DNA from: Mycobacterium sp.
GTDB taxonomy: Bacteria; Actinomycetota; Actinomycetes; Mycobacteriales; Mycobacteriaceae
Direction of reading: 5' to 3'
Length of the DNA stretch: 47,879 nucleotides
NCBI RefSeq assembly: GCF_008709575.1
Contig: NZ_VYIK01000025.1
Span: 1-47,879, forward strand
Shown: one piece after another, positions 1 to 10,069 of the stretch
Layout: the number at the start of each line of letters is the position of its first letter
How positions within the stretch are numbered: position 1 is the stretch's first letter
Made by a program: the position numbers and the translations under genes
Notes under the pieces: model-generated
What the model was told of the DNA's origin: nothing
Database searches by the model: none
What the model saw: the letters and a program-made list of their open reading frames with translations, nothing else

Positions 1-9
1 CGCCGCGGC

Positions 10-291
10 TTACCTCTGGGCCCCCCCCCGCTGGGGGGTCGCTATAGCCGCGGCCGCGCGCCCCCACTCGGTCATTTCGCCGGCCAGCCGGCCCAACCCG
101 GCGCGCAACGCGGCCCCGCGCGCCAGGTGTGCCCGCCCGGCGGCGGTCCCGCCGAATGCCAGCCCGCCCAGCCGGATGCGCGCCACCTCGCTCAGGGCCT
201 GCGCGGCGGCGTCGAATCGGTTCGCGACCGTGCGCACCGCCGCGATGTCGACCGCCGCACCGGTGAACCGGGTGGTGTCTGCCTGTCCCAT
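10..291 (-). CDS. Small helical EspC-like (type VII secretion-associated) protein
   Basis: A 93-residue Ala-rich protein, predicted all-helical, with no signal peptide or membrane segment. The N-terminal half (VDIAAVRTVANRFDAAAQAL) followed by a Gly-rich turn and a second helix ending near EWGRAAAAI resembles the EspC/DUF2580 group of ESX-associated proteins, which are about 100 residues long. It sits 42 bp downstream of glmM on the same strand, the position of Rv3440c in M. tuberculosis. The family assignment is inference from composition and shape; no catalytic motif is visible. The stop codon is TAA at 10-12, so the gene is complete within the window. Confidence 0.6.
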   Translation of the reverse strand: MGQADTTRFTGAAVDIAAVRTVANRFDAAAQALSEVARIRLGGLAFGGTAAGRAHLARGAALRAGLGRLAGEMTEWGRAAAAIATPQRGGAQR

Positions 292-333
292 ACCGGTTTG
301 GACGGTTCACGCCGGTGTCCGGTTCCGAGTCGG

Positions 334-1671
334 TCAGTGCGCGGTGCGCACCTGCTCCGCGACGGTGGCGGCGAGCCGACGGGCGACGGCTTCGTCCAAT
401 GCTTCCACCATGATCCGGATAAGCTGTTCGGTCCCCGAGGGGCGCACCAGGATTCGCCCGGAGTCGCCGAGCTCGGCCTGGGCCTCCCGCACCGCCGCCT
501 GCACTGCCGGTGCCGCGGCGGCGGCGGCCTTGTCGGCGACCTCGATGTTGATGAGGACCTGCGGCACCGTGCGCATCGCCGAGGCCAGCTCCGCCAGCGA
601 CGAGCCGGTCTGCGCCATCCGCGACATCAGCCGCAACCCGGTGAGGATGCCGTCGCCGGTGGTGGCCAGCGCGGGCAGCACGATATGCCCGGACTGCTCG
701 CCGCCGAGGCTGTACCGCCCGGTCCGCAGCTCTTCGCTGACGTAGCGGTCGCCGACTCCGGTGGTGCGGACGGTCACTCCGGCCGCGCGCATGGCCAGAT
801 GCAGCCCCAGGTTGCTCATCACGGTGGTGACCAGGGTGTTGGCGGCCAGTTCGCCGGCCTCCTGCATCGCCAGCGCCAGCACCGCCATGATGTGGTCGCC
901 GTCGACGATCCGGCCGGCGGCGTCGACCGCCAGGCACCGGTCTGCATCGCCGTCGTGCGCCAGACCCAGGTCGGCGCCATGGACCACCACCGCCGCGCAC
1001 AGCGCCTCCAGTTGCGTCGACCCGCAGCCGTCGTTGATGTTGAGCCCGTCGGGTTCGGCGTTGATCGCGATCACGCGGGCGCCCGCCGCGCGGTAAGCGC
1101 GCGGTGCCGCCTCCGACGCCGCCCCGTGCGCACAGTCGACGACCACCGTCAGCCCGTCCAGCCGGACCGCCGCGGCCCTGCTGAGCTGGCGCAGGTAACG
1201 GTCCAGCGCATCCGGGGCGTCGACGACCCGCCCGACTGCCGCACCGACCGGACGCAGCCCCGGACCGGCCGCGACCAGCTCCTCGATCCGGTCCTCGGCC
1301 GCGTCGTCGAGTTTGCGCCCGCCCGGCCCGAAGATCTTGATGCCGTTGTCCGGCATCGGGTTGTGCGACGCTGAGATCATCACGCCGAAGTCGGCCTCGT
1401 AGGCGCCGGTCAGATGGGCCACCGCCGGGGTCGGCAGCACCCCGACGCGCAGTGCGTCGACACCCTCGCTGGTCAACCCGGCGATCACGGCGGCCTCCAG
1501 CATCTCGCCGCTGGCCCGCGGATCGCGGCCGACCACCGCGACATGGCGGCGCCCGCCCCGCGGGCCGGTCAGCTGCCGGGCCGCCGCGGCGCCCAGAGCC
1601 AGCGCGAGCTCGGCGGTCAGCTCCCGGTTGGCCACGCCGCGGACACCGTCGGTGCCGAACAGTCGACCCAT
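334..1671 (-). CDS. glmM: Phosphoglucosamine mutase
   Basis: A 445-residue cytoplasmic enzyme converting glucosamine-6-phosphate to glucosamine-1-phosphate on the route to UDP-GlcNAc and peptidoglycan. Recognisable elements are the N-terminal [12 protein letters not shown], the phosphoserine loop [12 protein letters not shown], the metal-binding DGDADR loop and the C-terminal phosphate-binding [10 protein letters not shown]. The frame extends 22 codons upstream, but ATG at 1671 is preceded by AGAGGTGCAG, a good ribosome site, and begins at the conserved N-terminus; the length matches the family (about 445). It lies downstream of rplM-rpsI, the standard actinobacterial order. Confidence 0.97.
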   Translation of the reverse strand: MGRLFGTDGVRGVANRELTAELALALGAAAARQLTGPRGGRRHVAVVGRDPRASGEMLEAAVIAGLTSEGVDALRVGVLPTPAVAHLTGAYEADFGVMISASHNPMPDNGIKIFGPGGRKLDDAAEDRIEELVAAGPGLRPVGAAVGRVVDAPDALDRYLRQLSRAAAVRLDGLTVVVDCAHGAASEAAPRAYRAAGARVIAINAEPDGLNINDGCGSTQLEALCAAVVVHGADLGLAHDGDADRCLAVDAAGRIVDGDHIMAVLALAMQEAGELAANTLVTTVMSNLGLHLAMRAAGVTVRTTGVGDRYVSEELRTGRYSLGGEQSGHIVLPALATTGDGILTGLRLMSRMAQTGSSLAELASAMRTVPQVLINIEVADKAAAAAAPAVQAAVREAQAELGDSGRILVRPSGTEQLIRIMVEALDEAVARRLAATVAEQVRTAH

Positions 1672-1775
1672 CTGCACCTCTCTTTTTTGCCGCGAGTGTG
1701 TGTGTCTGTCCGCCGACACGCCGCACAACGCGGACACCGATGCGCGCTCGCCGCCAGAAAGTGACTGACGCCCGG

Positions 1776-2252
1776 TCAGCGCTTGCTGTACTGCGGTGCT
1801 TTGCGGGCCTTCTTCAGGCCGTACTTCTTACGCTCGGTGGAGCGCGGATCGCGGGTGAGGAAACCGGCCTTCTTCAGCACGGGCCGGTCCTCAGGCGAGA
1901 CCAGGATCAAGGCCCGGGCCAGCGCCAACCGCAGGGCACCGGCCTGACCGGACGGTCCGCCCCCGTCGAGGTGGGCGTAGATGTCGAAGCTTTCCAGCCG
2001 GTCGACGGTGACCAGCGGGGCCTTGATCAGCTGCTGGTGCACCTTGTTGGGGAAGTAGTCCTCGAGGCTGCGGCCGTCGAGGTCGAACTTGCCGGTGCCG
2101 GGTACCAGCCGTACCCGCACGACGGCCTCCTTGCGGCGGCCGACGGTCTGGATCGGTCGCTCGAGCACGAACGAGTCCGCCCGCTCGCCGGGCGCCGCCG
2201 CCGTCTGGGTGGTCGTCGCCTCGGTGGCCGCGCTCGCTGCGGTTTCTGTCAT
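1776..2252 (-). CDS. rpsI: 30S ribosomal protein S9
   Basis: A 158-residue protein. Residues 1 to about 30 are an Ala/Thr-rich acidic extension typical of actinobacterial S9. The conserved core begins at [18 protein letters not shown] and ends in the basic tail [12 protein letters not shown] that reaches the decoding centre of the 30S subunit. Its ATG overlaps the rplM stop codon by four bases (ATGA at 2249-2252), so the two are translationally coupled. A 104-bp gap separates it from glmM. Confidence 0.98.
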   Translation of the reverse strand: MTETAASAATEATTTQTAAAPGERADSFVLERPIQTVGRRKEAVVRVRLVPGTGKFDLDGRSLEDYFPNKVHQQLIKAPLVTVDRLESFDIYAHLDGGGPSGQAGALRLALARALILVSPEDRPVLKKAGFLTRDPRSTERKKYGLKKARKAPQYSKR

Positions 2253-2692
2253 TGCGTCACCTGCTTGATCTCGTAGCCGATCGGCTGCTGGGCCGCGTGC
2301 GGATGCTCGGGTCCCGCGTAGACGCGCAACTTGCGCCTGAGCGCACGACCGAGTCTGTTCTTGGGGAGCATGCCGACGATCGCCTTCTCGACGACCCGCT
2401 CGGGGTGGCGTTGCAGGAGGTCGCCGATCGTCTGCTGACGCAGACCGCCGGGATACCCCGAGTGGCGGTAGACCAGTTTGTTCTGCAGCTTGCCGCCGCC
2501 GATGGCGACCTTGTCGGCGTTGACGACGATGACGAAATCACCGACGTCGGTGTTGGGCGTGAACGTCGGCTTGTGCTTGCCGCGCAGCAGCGTGGCTGCC
2601 GTGACGGCCAGGCGGCCAAGCACCACGTCTGTGGCGTCGATGACATACCACGCACGCGTGATGTCACCCGCCTTGGGCGTGTATGTGGGCAC
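2249..2692 (-). CDS. rplM: 50S ribosomal protein L13
   Basis: A 147-residue L13. I chose the GTG at 2692 because the protein then begins (M)PTYTPKAGD like other mycobacterial L13 proteins, and a GAGAGGAAACGAGG stretch lies just upstream; the open frame itself runs 41 codons further. The family signature [10 protein letters not shown] and the [17 protein letters not shown] segment are present. It is the first gene of the rplM-rpsI operon, driven by the promoter at 2822-2851. Confidence 0.97.
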   Translation of the reverse strand: MPTYTPKAGDITRAWYVIDATDVVLGRLAVTAATLLRGKHKPTFTPNTDVGDFVIVVNADKVAIGGGKLQNKLVYRHSGYPGGLRQQTIGDLLQRHPERVVEKAIVGMLPKNRLGRALRRKLRVYAGPEHPHAAQQPIGYEIKQVTQ

Positions 2693-2821
2693 AGCGCGTA
2701 CCTCGTTTCCTCTCGGAGTGGATCCCGGGCGGGCCGGGGGCCGGTCAGGCGTCGACGGGGGAGATGTTCCCGGCGACCGACATTGACCCGGGCTCCGGCG
2801 TACCGCACGCGCCAAGCGACC

Positions 2822-2851
2822 ACCTTACCGGCGGGCATCCACGCAGGTCAA
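2822..2851 (-). promoter_or_regulatory. Housekeeping-type promoter for rplM-rpsI
   Basis: On the minus strand a TTGACC -35 (2846-2851) and a TAAGGT -10 (2822-2827) are separated by 18 bp, close to the SigA consensus. Transcription would start near 2815, giving a leader of about 120 nt before the rplM GTG. Confidence 0.65.
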
Positions 2852-2886
2852 AACGCCCGTGACCCAAATGCCGGGCGGGAAGACAA

Positions 2887-3996
2887 TCAGTCACGGGAGA
2901 CTCCGAACGTGTCGTAGACGAACGCGAGGTCGCTTCGGATGCGTCCGGGGTCGAGCCCGAACTGCTCGGGGGAGTGCTCGTGGCGGCTGGTGTACCCGCG
3001 TTGTCGCTCCGCCTGCGCCCGCACCTCCTGGCGGAAGGCCTCGGTGGGCTCGACCTCGATGAAATCGAGGATCCGCGCGATGGTCGGCTCGAGGTCGGCG
3101 AGCAGATCCTCGTAGCGCACCACGCAGAGGTTGCGCTCGGGGATGCCGCCGGCTGTGTACGCCGCGTGGAACGAGCGGAGCATGTCGCACGAGGCCGCAT
3201 AGAGGTTGTCGCGCCAGCGCCGCTGGTCCTGCTCGCGGGTCCGGTGCCAAATGTCGTAGGCGTTCTCGAGCACGCTGGCCAACAGCGACATTCCGGACGG
3301 GATGACCTCGACCGGATCGCGAATGACATACACCAGCTTGCAATCGGGATAACGCCGCAGCAGCGCGTCGAGACGAAACGTCAGCATGCTCGACTTCACC
3401 ACGATGCGGCCGCAGTCTTTGTACGTCAGGTTTCGTCGCCAGCACGCTTCGTGATAACCGAAGAAACGCTCCTCGGCGCGCACGGTCACGCCGTCGATCC
3501 CGAATTCGCGCCGCGCCAGCTGGCTGCCCCAGCTGTCTTGCCAGGCCAGGAAGTACGCCCAGGCGAATGGGCCGTCGAGCGTGCGGAAGAACCACAGCAC
3601 GTCGTCGGTTTCGATACCACGCAGGCTGGTGTCGTGAACATCCGACGGGTGGTAGCGCGCCGGTGAGAGCCGGTCGAAGCGGGGAACGACGTGACCGAGC
3701 AGCTTGCGCGCGGTGATAGCCGGGAAGAGCATCTCCCAGAGCTCGAAGGCGGCCATCCCGCCCGCTCCCAGCAGCAGCCGGTGCAAAAACGTGGTGCCGC
3801 TGCGCGGATTGCCGATGATGAAGATCGGCCGGTCGATCGCCTGCCCCCGGTGGCGGGGGTAGATCAGGTGATCGAGCCCCAGGGTCGTCGCCGAGATGGC
3901 CTGGCGCACCTGGAGCAGGGCGAACGCGCCCAGCGGTCGCAACCACAACCCGAACGTCTTGGTGATCACCCGGTACAGGCGCAGGTAACGTAGCAA
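2887..3996 (-). CDS. PAPS-dependent sulfotransferase
   Basis: A 369-residue protein expected to transfer sulfate from PAPS to a hydroxyl acceptor. It carries the 5'-phosphosulfate loop GNPRSGTTF at about residues 62-70 and the 3'-phosphate site RDPVEVIPSG at about 225-234, both diagnostic of the sulfotransferase fold. Its length fits the mycobacterial Stf/Sulfotransfer_3 group. No signal peptide is seen. The TTG at 3996 is chosen because GGGAGAG lies 5 nt upstream; a TTG at 4023 is possible but has no better site. It sits between the rplM operon and ESX-4, where H37Rv has no gene, so it looks like an insertion. The acceptor (trehalose, glycolipid or sterol) cannot be read from the sequence. 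Confidence 0.85.
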   Translation of the reverse strand: MLRYLRLYRVITKTFGLWLRPLGAFALLQVRQAISATTLGLDHLIYPRHRGQAIDRPIFIIGNPRSGTTFLHRLLLGAGGMAAFELWEMLFPAITARKLLGHVVPRFDRLSPARYHPSDVHDTSLRGIETDDVLWFFRTLDGPFAWAYFLAWQDSWGSQLARREFGIDGVTVRAEERFFGYHEACWRRNLTYKDCGRIVVKSSMLTFRLDALLRRYPDCKLVYVIRDPVEVIPSGMSLLASVLENAYDIWHRTREQDQRRWRDNLYAASCDMLRSFHAAYTAGGIPERNLCVVRYEDLLADLEPTIARILDFIEVEPTEAFRQEVRAQAERQRGYTSRHEHSPEQFGLDPGRIRSDLAFVYDTFGVSRD

Positions 3997-4183
3997 GTCG
4001 ACTCTCCCACCTCGCGGCGGCAACGACGACAGAGCCGGCCGCGCCCGGACAGAAGCATTGTGACCTATCGGTGTCCGGGGGTCGCCCCCGGTCTCGGCGC
4101 ACAGACCGTCCGTCGGGCGCAGAGCTGCGCGGTCCCGACGTCTCTCCCCTCGCCGGGACCGCGCAGAGTTCGTGGTCGGGTCG

Positions 4184-4480
4184 CTACCGCCCCCAGGTCG
4201 CTGCGGCGCGGCGATCGGCGGCGGCGACCTCGGCGGCGCCGTCGGCTACGGCATTTCCCAGATTCACCAGGATCTCGTTGAGCGCCGCCGCTGCGTGCTG
4301 CCACCTCAGCTGCTCGACGCGGTAGGCGGCGGCGGCTTCGCGTGTCCACAGCTCCCCCAACGGCGCGATCTGCGACCGCAGCTCCTGCAGCGCGGCGTTG
4401 AATCGGGCCGATGTGGTGTGGATGTCCTGGCGGACGGCGGACTCGATTGCACCGAAGTTGTACGACAGCACGGGCTCCAT
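4184..4480 (-). CDS. esxT: ESX-4 WXG100-family protein EsxT
   Basis: A 98-residue helical hairpin protein, partner of EsxU and presumed substrate of ESX-4. The opening EPVLSYNFGAIESAVRQDIH and the turn SQIAPLGELWTREAA match mycobacterial EsxT; the usual W-x-G turn is W45-T-R, a variant already typical of EsxT. ATG at 4480 fits the conserved N-terminus although the frame is open for 36 more codons upstream. It starts 16 bp after the esxU stop. Confidence 0.93.
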   Translation of the reverse strand: MEPVLSYNFGAIESAVRQDIHTTSARFNAALQELRSQIAPLGELWTREAAAAYRVEQLRWQHAAAALNEILVNLGNAVADGAAEVAAADRRAAATWGR

Positions 4481-4496
4481 CGGGGATCGCCGCCGC

Positions 4497-4808
4497 TCAC
4501 AGGTGGCGACCGGCCGCGCTGATGTGGTGCGCGTGGTCGTCGGCCGCTTCCCGCAACGCGGCCTCGTTGAGGCGAATGGTCTGCGCAATGGAGTGCAGCG
4601 CCTGATGCAGTTTCACCGATTCGGCAGTCCAGCGATCCATCACTTCCCGGAAGCGGGTGGCCGCCGCACCGCCCCACACCGTGTGCGGCACGCTGCTCAT
4701 GCGGCCGATGAAGCTCTGCAGCATCGCCCGGATCTCCGCGTTGCGGCTGTCGGTGGCCGCCGCCACCGAACGCATCAGGTCGAAGTCGGTGCTCAAGGTG
4801 TTGGTCAT
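4497..4808 (-). CDS. esxU: ESX-4 WXG100-family protein EsxU
   Basis: A 103-residue WXG100 protein with W45-G-G at the helix-helix turn ([16 protein letters not shown]), expected to heterodimerise with EsxT. I placed the start at ATG 4808, before [15 protein letters not shown]; the open frame upstream of it overlaps the preceding gene and has Arg-rich non-conserved sequence. Gene order eccC4, Rv3446c-like, esxU, esxT is that of the standard ESX-4 locus. Confidence 0.92.
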   Translation of the reverse strand: MTNTLSTDFDLMRSVAAATDSRNAEIRAMLQSFIGRMSSVPHTVWGGAAATRFREVMDRWTAESVKLHQALHSIAQTIRLNEAALREAADDHAHHISAAGRHL

Positions 4809-4851
4809 GTCATTACGACCGCGGTGATCGTCGTCTGGTTCCCGCCGACGC

Positions 4852-6072
4852 TCAGCCGAGAGCGTGGGCCGACCGCACCGCCCGTGCGCACGCGTCACGA
4901 ACCGCGTCGCCGCCGCCGGGCGGGGCCTGACACCCGATGGCGATCCGCACCGCCCGGTCCACCACCACGGCCCAGCGGATGTCGTGACCGGCGCGCACCT
5001 CGCGGTAGGTGACCGCCGGCCGGCCGGCGCTGGAACCGGCCGGGTTGAAGTCGACGAACACCCCGGCCGGCTCGGCGTCGATCGCCTGCTTCAGCGACTC
5101 GGCGGCCCCGGCCAGAGTCTGATCGGTCACCGGCGACTGCGTCACGTGCAGCGCCACCTGCGGGTCCGACGGGGAGCTGACCTGCACTCGCGCCGACCCG
5201 GGCCCGGCGGTCACCCGCTGGACCAGCCACTGCGCCGGCACCTCCACGGCGACGCGGCCCTCCACCAGAAACGTCGTCGGCATCGGGTCCGGGACCGGGG
5301 CGCCGGGTCGGCCCACCGGACGCACGCCGATTGCGGCCGCGACCGGCAACGCCAGCAGGAATGCCGGCAAGAATGCCCGCAAAATACGTGCCCGGCGGCG
5401 CCGGGGGCCAGGGCTGTCGGGGGGTGGCGGCTCGTCGTCGGCGCCGGCGGTGGCGAGCCGGCGCAGCCGGGCGTCGTCGACCACCAGGACGCGCCGGTCT
5501 GCCCCGGCCCGCAACCGCCCGGCGATCATCCCGGCCAGCTCGCCCGCCCCGTCGAGCCCGAGCGGCACGTCGATCAGCACGGGCGCGCCCGGTTCCGGCG
5601 CCGTCGCCGCGATCGCCCGGATCACCGCGTCGGCGACGGCCCCCGGCGGTCCGTGGCGTACTTCGGCTGCCACCGCGGCACCGGTCGCCACCACGAGGCG
5701 ATCGGCGATCTCGACGACCACCACCTGGTGCGGCGCCTCCGCAGCCCGGGCCAGTAGCCAGGACCGCGGTCGCAACACCACCTGGTCGGCTACCGCGTGC
5801 GCCGCGGCGGCCACCCGTTCGACCCGAGTCGTCGACCACCACGACGGGTGTATCAGCATCAGGCGGGTGCACCGCCGGCAGCCCAGTGATCGCAGCGCGG
5901 CGCACCACAACTCGTCGACGCCAACCGGGCGGGAATCCACCAAAGCCACCGGGTCGTCGATCCCGTCCAGGGCGGCGGTTGCCACTTCCGGGTCAACCAA
6001 TGGCGTTTCACCGCAGGATAATTGGCGGATCGTTGTCGGGCCGGCTTCGATCACCGTCCGGGGCGCGGTCAC
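4852..6072 (-). CDS. ESX-4-associated protein, Rv3446c family
   Basis: A 406-residue protein of the type VII secretion-associated family found beside EccC4. The first 210 residues look like a soluble domain; a run of R residues (GPRRRRARI) then precedes one membrane segment at about residues 229-250 ([19 protein letters not shown]), and the C-terminal 150 residues would be outside the cytoplasm. No enzyme motif is visible. The GTG start overlaps the eccC4 stop (GTGA at 6069-6072), so the two are coupled. Its exact role in ESX-4 assembly is unknown. Confidence 0.85.
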   Translation of the reverse strand: MTAPRTVIEAGPTTIRQLSCGETPLVDPEVATAALDGIDDPVALVDSRPVGVDELWCAALRSLGCRRCTRLMLIHPSWWSTTRVERVAAAAHAVADQVVLRPRSWLLARAAEAPHQVVVVEIADRLVVATGAAVAAEVRHGPPGAVADAVIRAIAATAPEPGAPVLIDVPLGLDGAGELAGMIAGRLRAGADRRVLVVDDARLRRLATAGADDEPPPPDSPGPRRRRARILRAFLPAFLLALPVAAAIGVRPVGRPGAPVPDPMPTTFLVEGRVAVEVPAQWLVQRVTAGPGSARVQVSSPSDPQVALHVTQSPVTDQTLAGAAESLKQAIDAEPAGVFVDFNPAGSSAGRPAVTYREVRAGHDIRWAVVVDRAVRIAIGCQAPPGGGDAVRDACARAVRSAHALG

Positions 6073-9000
6073 CCCGGCGCGCTCCAGGCCACCTGCACCA
6101 CCTGCCGGCTGCCGCCGGTCAGCAACACGCCGCGGCCGGCCGGCAGCGGCGCCGCCGGCACGCCGCCGAACAGGGGCCCGTCCTCCGGGTTGGCGCTCAT
6201 CAGCAGCCCCAGGCAGCCGAAGTCGCGCAGCCCGGCCAGCAACGGCTCGAACATCGCGTGCGCGGCGCCGCCGCTACGCCGCGCCACCACCAGGTGCAGA
6301 CCCAGGTCGCCGGCCTGCGGCAAGAATTCGGCGATGGCCGCCAACGGATTACCGCCGGCGGTGCCGACCAGGTCGTAGTCGTCGACGACGAGATAGACGT
6401 CCGGCCCCGTCCACCACGACCGGTCCCGCAGTTGCTGCTGGGTGATCCGCGCCGGCGGCAGGCGTTTGCGCACCAGCTCTACCAGATCCGGCAGCAGCGC
6501 CTGCAGCGCGGCCGGCGAGGCGGCATAGCCGCCGAGGTGCCGGGACTCGACGACCCCGAGCAAGGTGCGCCGAAAGTCGACGACGAACACTTGCGCCCGG
6601 CCGGGGCGCACCGTCCGCACGATCTCGCGGCACACGGTGCGCAGAGTGTTGGTCTTGCCGCATTGGTTGGCACCCAGGACAAGCAGGTGCGGGTGCCGCC
6701 GCACGTCGATCGCCACCACGTGTAGTTCGGATTCCTCGAGTCCGAGCAGCAGGCCGGCGTCGTCGGCGGCCCGCTCGAGCAGGGCGTGATAGTCGACGCG
6801 GGCGGGCAACAGCGGTATCGCGGGTGCACCGGATCCCGGGTAGCGCCGACGCAGCAGCTCGCCTATCTGCCCACCGGCTTCGGCCAGTCCGTGACAGGAG
6901 GAGACGCCGTCCAGCCGGGGCAGCGCGACCAGCATGTGCAGCCCGTCGCGCGAGAGTCCCCGACCCGGCTGCCCCTCGGGCACCAGGAGCGCACGCCGCC
7001 GGTCCAGTTCGGAGTCCGCCGGATCGCCGAGCCGCAATTCGATGCGGGTCCCGAGCTGGTCCTTCAACGCCGGTCGCAGCTCGGCCCACCGCGTCGCCGA
7101 CACCGCGACGTGGATGCCGAACGACAGTCCGTGGGCTGCCAGGTCGGTGATCGCTGCCTCGAGCGCATCGCACTCCCGACACGACGCGGCCCACCCGTCG
7201 ACGACCACAAAGACGTCCCCGTAGCGGTCGCAGACCGGGTCCTGCTGCGCCTTGAGCCGCCGGTAGTCCGCCATCGAGGCGATGCCGTGAGCACGAAAGG
7301 CGCTCTCCCGCGACGAGCGCAGCGATTGCAATGCGGCGAGGATCCGGCGGGCCAGTTCGGGATCGGCTCGCGTGGCGACCGATCCGACATGCGGCCAGGA
7401 GGCCAGCGTGTTGAGGGCCCCGCCGCCGAAATCCAGGCAGTAGAACTGAACCCGGCTCGGGTGGTGGGTCGCGGCCAGCGCGGTGATCAGCGTGCGCAAC
7501 GCCGTCGACTTGCCCGACACCGGAGCGCCGACCACCGCGACGTTGCCGGCCGATCCGGACAGGTCGACGACCAGCGGTGCGCGGCGCTGCTCGAACGGGC
7601 GGTCGACCAGGCCGATCGCAACAGTCAACTCCGGTCCTGCCGCACCGAGCACCTCGTCGAGTGCCGCCGCCGACCCGAGCGGCGGCAGCCAGATCGAATG
7701 CGCAGGCGGGCCGTACCCGCACACGCGCTGCACCACGGTGTGCAGGACGCTGGTCCCGGCGACGGTGTCGGCGTGACCGTCGTCGGCGACGACCCGGCCG
7801 GCGGGTTCCGCGGTGAACGCGCGAACCGAGGTCGCCGCGTCGCGCGGCGCGCCGCAGACCGGCCGTCCGGCGGGTGCCGGGCAGGGCGCCGAGACATAGG
7901 CGGTGTGGAAGCGGATCGCCTCGGCGGTCCCGGTCCGCAGGTAGCCGGCTCCGGGCACGTTGGGCAGTTCGTAGGCGTCGGGTGTGCCCAGCACGATCCG
8001 TGATTCCCCGGCCGACAGCGTTTTCAGGCACACCCGATAGGACAGGTGCGACTCCAGACCACGCAACCTGCCCTCGTCGAGTCGCTGACTTGCCAGCAGC
8101 AGATGAATTCCCAGCGACCGCCCCAGTCGGCCGATCGCCACGAAGACGTCCGCGAAATCCGGTTGCTGACTGAGCAATTCGGAGAATTCGTCGACGATGA
8201 TGAACAGCGTCGGCAGCGCCGGCCACGGCGCGCCGGCTTGCCGCGCCCGCCGGTAGGCGTTGACGCCGTCGATGTTGCCCGCAGCCCGCAGCACACCTTG
8301 GCGACGGGTCATCTCGCCGAGAAGAGCATCACGCATCCGGGCGACCAGCACCGCCTCGTCGGCGAGGTTGGTGATGACCGCGGCGACGTGCGGAGCCGGC
8401 TCCAGGTCGAGGAAGGTCGCACCGCCCTTGAAATCCACCAAAACCAGGTTGAGCGTTTCCGGTGAGTGCCGGGCGATCATGCCCAGCGCAACGGTGCGCA
8501 AGAATTCCGACTTACCCGACCCGGTCGCGCCGACGCACAGCCCGTGCGGACCCATCCCGCCCTCGGCGGCCTCCTTGATGTCGAGTTCCACCGGTACGCC
8601 GAGGGCCGTGGTGCCGATCGGCACCCGGAGCCGTTCCCGCCGGCCGAGGGCGTCCCACACCGCTGTCGGCTCGAACGCGGCGGGATCGCCGACACCCGAC
8701 AGCTCCGGCCAGCCTCGTCCGCCGGTGGACGTCGCCGCCGCGGCGTCACGCCGGTCGGCGTGGTAGGCGGCCAGCCGCCGCGCGCAGACCGTCGCGGCGG
8801 TCATGCTCATCCGGTCGGGGTGGGCGAACGCCTCGTCTGCCACCGCCAGGTGCTCGGCGCTGACCCGCAGGCGCACGCCGGCACCGGCGGCGAGATCGCC
8901 GGTGCCGGTCGCCAGGATGGTCACGCCGGCGATCCCGGGTCCGGCCAGCACCCGCTCGCTGCCGTCGACGACATCACCGTCGATGACGATCACCAGTCGG

Positions 9001-9941
9001 GGCAGCGTCGCAGCCGGCGGCCGATCCAGCAGCATGCTGCCCAGCGCGGTTTCGGCCGCGGCCAGTGTCGGGTAGACCATGCGGGCGGCCCCCAGCTCGT
9101 CGACGGCGCCGGGATGCCGGTTGTGCGGCAACCACTTCAACCAGTCCCACTGGGCGCGGCAGCCAGCACTGACCACACCGATGATCAACACCGCGGCCGG
9201 GCTGTGGAACACGGCCAGCTGGCACAGCATCGCCCGCAGCAGCGCGCGGGCGCGATCATCCGGCCCGGCGATCGTCACCACCGTCGTGTCGCGCAGCGCG
9301 ACCGCGATGGGCACATCCGGGACCGTCGAATGGGTGTGCAGAAAACGGCGCAACGCCGTCGCGGTGACCGGGTCCAACCGGTCGACCGGGGGAAGCCGCG
9401 GGACCACCAGCCGGGTGGCCAGCCGCTGCGTTCCCAGACCGATCCGCAGCTGACAGAAATCGGAGTCGGTCGAGCGTCGTTCCCACATCCGGTGTCCGCC
9501 CACCAGCGTCCACAGCGCGTTCGGTTGCGGATGGCACCAGGTCAGCGACAGGGCCTGGGCAGCCGCGGTTTTGACGACGGCAGCTCGCAGCTCGCCCAGA
9601 TAGCCGAGGTAGTCGGCACGGGCGGTGTTGATTTCGCTGCGTCGACGGTCCTGCCCGGTCACCGCGCTCGTCACCGCCGAGACCAGCATCAGCAGCGGGA
9701 AACCCGCGAACATCGGACTGCGCGCCATGCCCGATCCCGACATGAGGACCACGAGCGCCATGCCGACCGCCGCGGCGGCCATGACGACCGGCATCAGCCG
9801 GGCCATCAGATGGGGCCGTGCCGATTGGGACACCTCCGGGGGTGCGGCAACGGTGATATCCGCCGTCGCGAACCCCGGCGGCGGCAGCCGCGGCGCGGGC
9901 CGGAAACCGACCGTCGCCGCGGCACTGTCCTGCTCTCCCAT
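6069..9941 (-). CDS. eccC4: ESX-4 FtsK/SpoIIIE-type ATPase EccC4
   Basis: A 1290-residue motor ATPase of ESX-4. Two membrane segments lie near the N-terminus (residues about 48-66 and 78-95), followed by three FtsK/SpoIIIE ATPase domains with Walker A motifs GATGSGKS (near 473), GAPVSGKS (near 808) and GANQCGKT (near 1092). Walker B-like stretches include [12 protein letters not shown] in domain 1. The frame runs up to a GTG at 9998, but ATG at 9941 has GGGGGAGG 7 nt upstream and lies just downstream of the likely promoter, whereas 9998 falls inside the promoter's -35. EccC proteins select WXG100 substrates through their ATPase domains. Confidence 0.95.
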   Translation of the reverse strand: MGEQDSAAATVGFRPAPRLPPPGFATADITVAAPPEVSQSARPHLMARLMPVVMAAAAVGMALVVLMSGSGMARSPMFAGFPLLMLVSAVTSAVTGQDRRRSEINTARADYLGYLGELRAAVVKTAAAQALSLTWCHPQPNALWTLVGGHRMWERRSTDSDFCQLRIGLGTQRLATRLVVPRLPPVDRLDPVTATALRRFLHTHSTVPDVPIAVALRDTTVVTIAGPDDRARALLRAMLCQLAVFHSPAAVLIIGVVSAGCRAQWDWLKWLPHNRHPGAVDELGAARMVYPTLAAAETALGSMLLDRPPAATLPRLVIVIDGDVVDGSERVLAGPGIAGVTILATGTGDLAAGAGVRLRVSAEHLAVADEAFAHPDRMSMTAATVCARRLAAYHADRRDAAAATSTGGRGWPELSGVGDPAAFEPTAVWDALGRRERLRVPIGTTALGVPVELDIKEAAEGGMGPHGLCVGATGSGKSEFLRTVALGMIARHSPETLNLVLVDFKGGATFLDLEPAPHVAAVITNLADEAVLVARMRDALLGEMTRRQGVLRAAGNIDGVNAYRRARQAGAPWPALPTLFIIVDEFSELLSQQPDFADVFVAIGRLGRSLGIHLLLASQRLDEGRLRGLESHLSYRVCLKTLSAGESRIVLGTPDAYELPNVPGAGYLRTGTAEAIRFHTAYVSAPCPAPAGRPVCGAPRDAATSVRAFTAEPAGRVVADDGHADTVAGTSVLHTVVQRVCGYGPPAHSIWLPPLGSAAALDEVLGAAGPELTVAIGLVDRPFEQRRAPLVVDLSGSAGNVAVVGAPVSGKSTALRTLITALAATHHPSRVQFYCLDFGGGALNTLASWPHVGSVATRADPELARRILAALQSLRSSRESAFRAHGIASMADYRRLKAQQDPVCDRYGDVFVVVDGWAASCRECDALEAAITDLAAHGLSFGIHVAVSATRWAELRPALKDQLGTRIELRLGDPADSELDRRRALLVPEGQPGRGLSRDGLHMLVALPRLDGVSSCHGLAEAGGQIGELLRRRYPGSGAPAIPLLPARVDYHALLERAADDAGLLLGLEESELHVVAIDVRRHPHLLVLGANQCGKTNTLRTVCREIVRTVRPGRAQVFVVDFRRTLLGVVESRHLGGYAASPAALQALLPDLVELVRKRLPPARITQQQLRDRSWWTGPDVYLVVDDYDLVGTAGGNPLAAIAEFLPQAGDLGLHLVVARRSGGAAHAMFEPLLAGLRDFGCLGLLMSANPEDGPLFGGVPAAPLPAGRGVLLTGGSRQVVQVAWSAPG

Positions 9942-9969
9942 GCCCGGGCCTCCCCCATCGCCGGTTCGC

Positions 9970-9998
9970 ACCGTAGGCAGCGCCGGCACCGCACGCAA
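9970..9998 (-). promoter_or_regulatory. Candidate promoter for the eccC4-esxT operon
   Basis: On the minus strand TTGCGT (9993-9998) and TACGGT (9970-9975) are spaced by 17 bp. The predicted start of transcription near 9963 leaves a short leader of about 20 nt ending in a strong ribosome site before ATG 9941. I see no GGAAC/CGTC-type SigM elements here, although SigM controls ESX-4 in M. tuberculosis. Confidence 0.45.
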
Positions 9999-10040
9999 CT
10001 CGGCTGTGGATCGGCGCGCACATCGACATCCGCAACTGGC

Positions 10041-10046
10041 TAACCT
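10041..10046 (+). promoter_or_regulatory. Candidate -10 element for eccD4-mycP4
   Basis: TAACCT fits the mycobacterial TANNNT -10 consensus. Transcription near 10053 would give a leader of about 17 nt containing GGGAAGGGAG just before the GTG of eccD4. No convincing -35 is seen. Confidence 0.35.
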
Positions 10047-10069
10047 GCGGGCGGGGAAGGGAGATCGAC

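Noticed and set aside
127..1374. Long plus-strand reading frame opposite glmM
   Set aside because: It is the high-GC antisense shadow of glmM: Arg/His/Gly-rich, no family motif and no ribosome site.
8466..10043. 525-codon plus-strand frame opposite the 5' half of eccC4
   Set aside because: Composition is typical antisense noise (Arg, Gln, His, Gly); eccC4 on the other strand has clear ATPase motifs.
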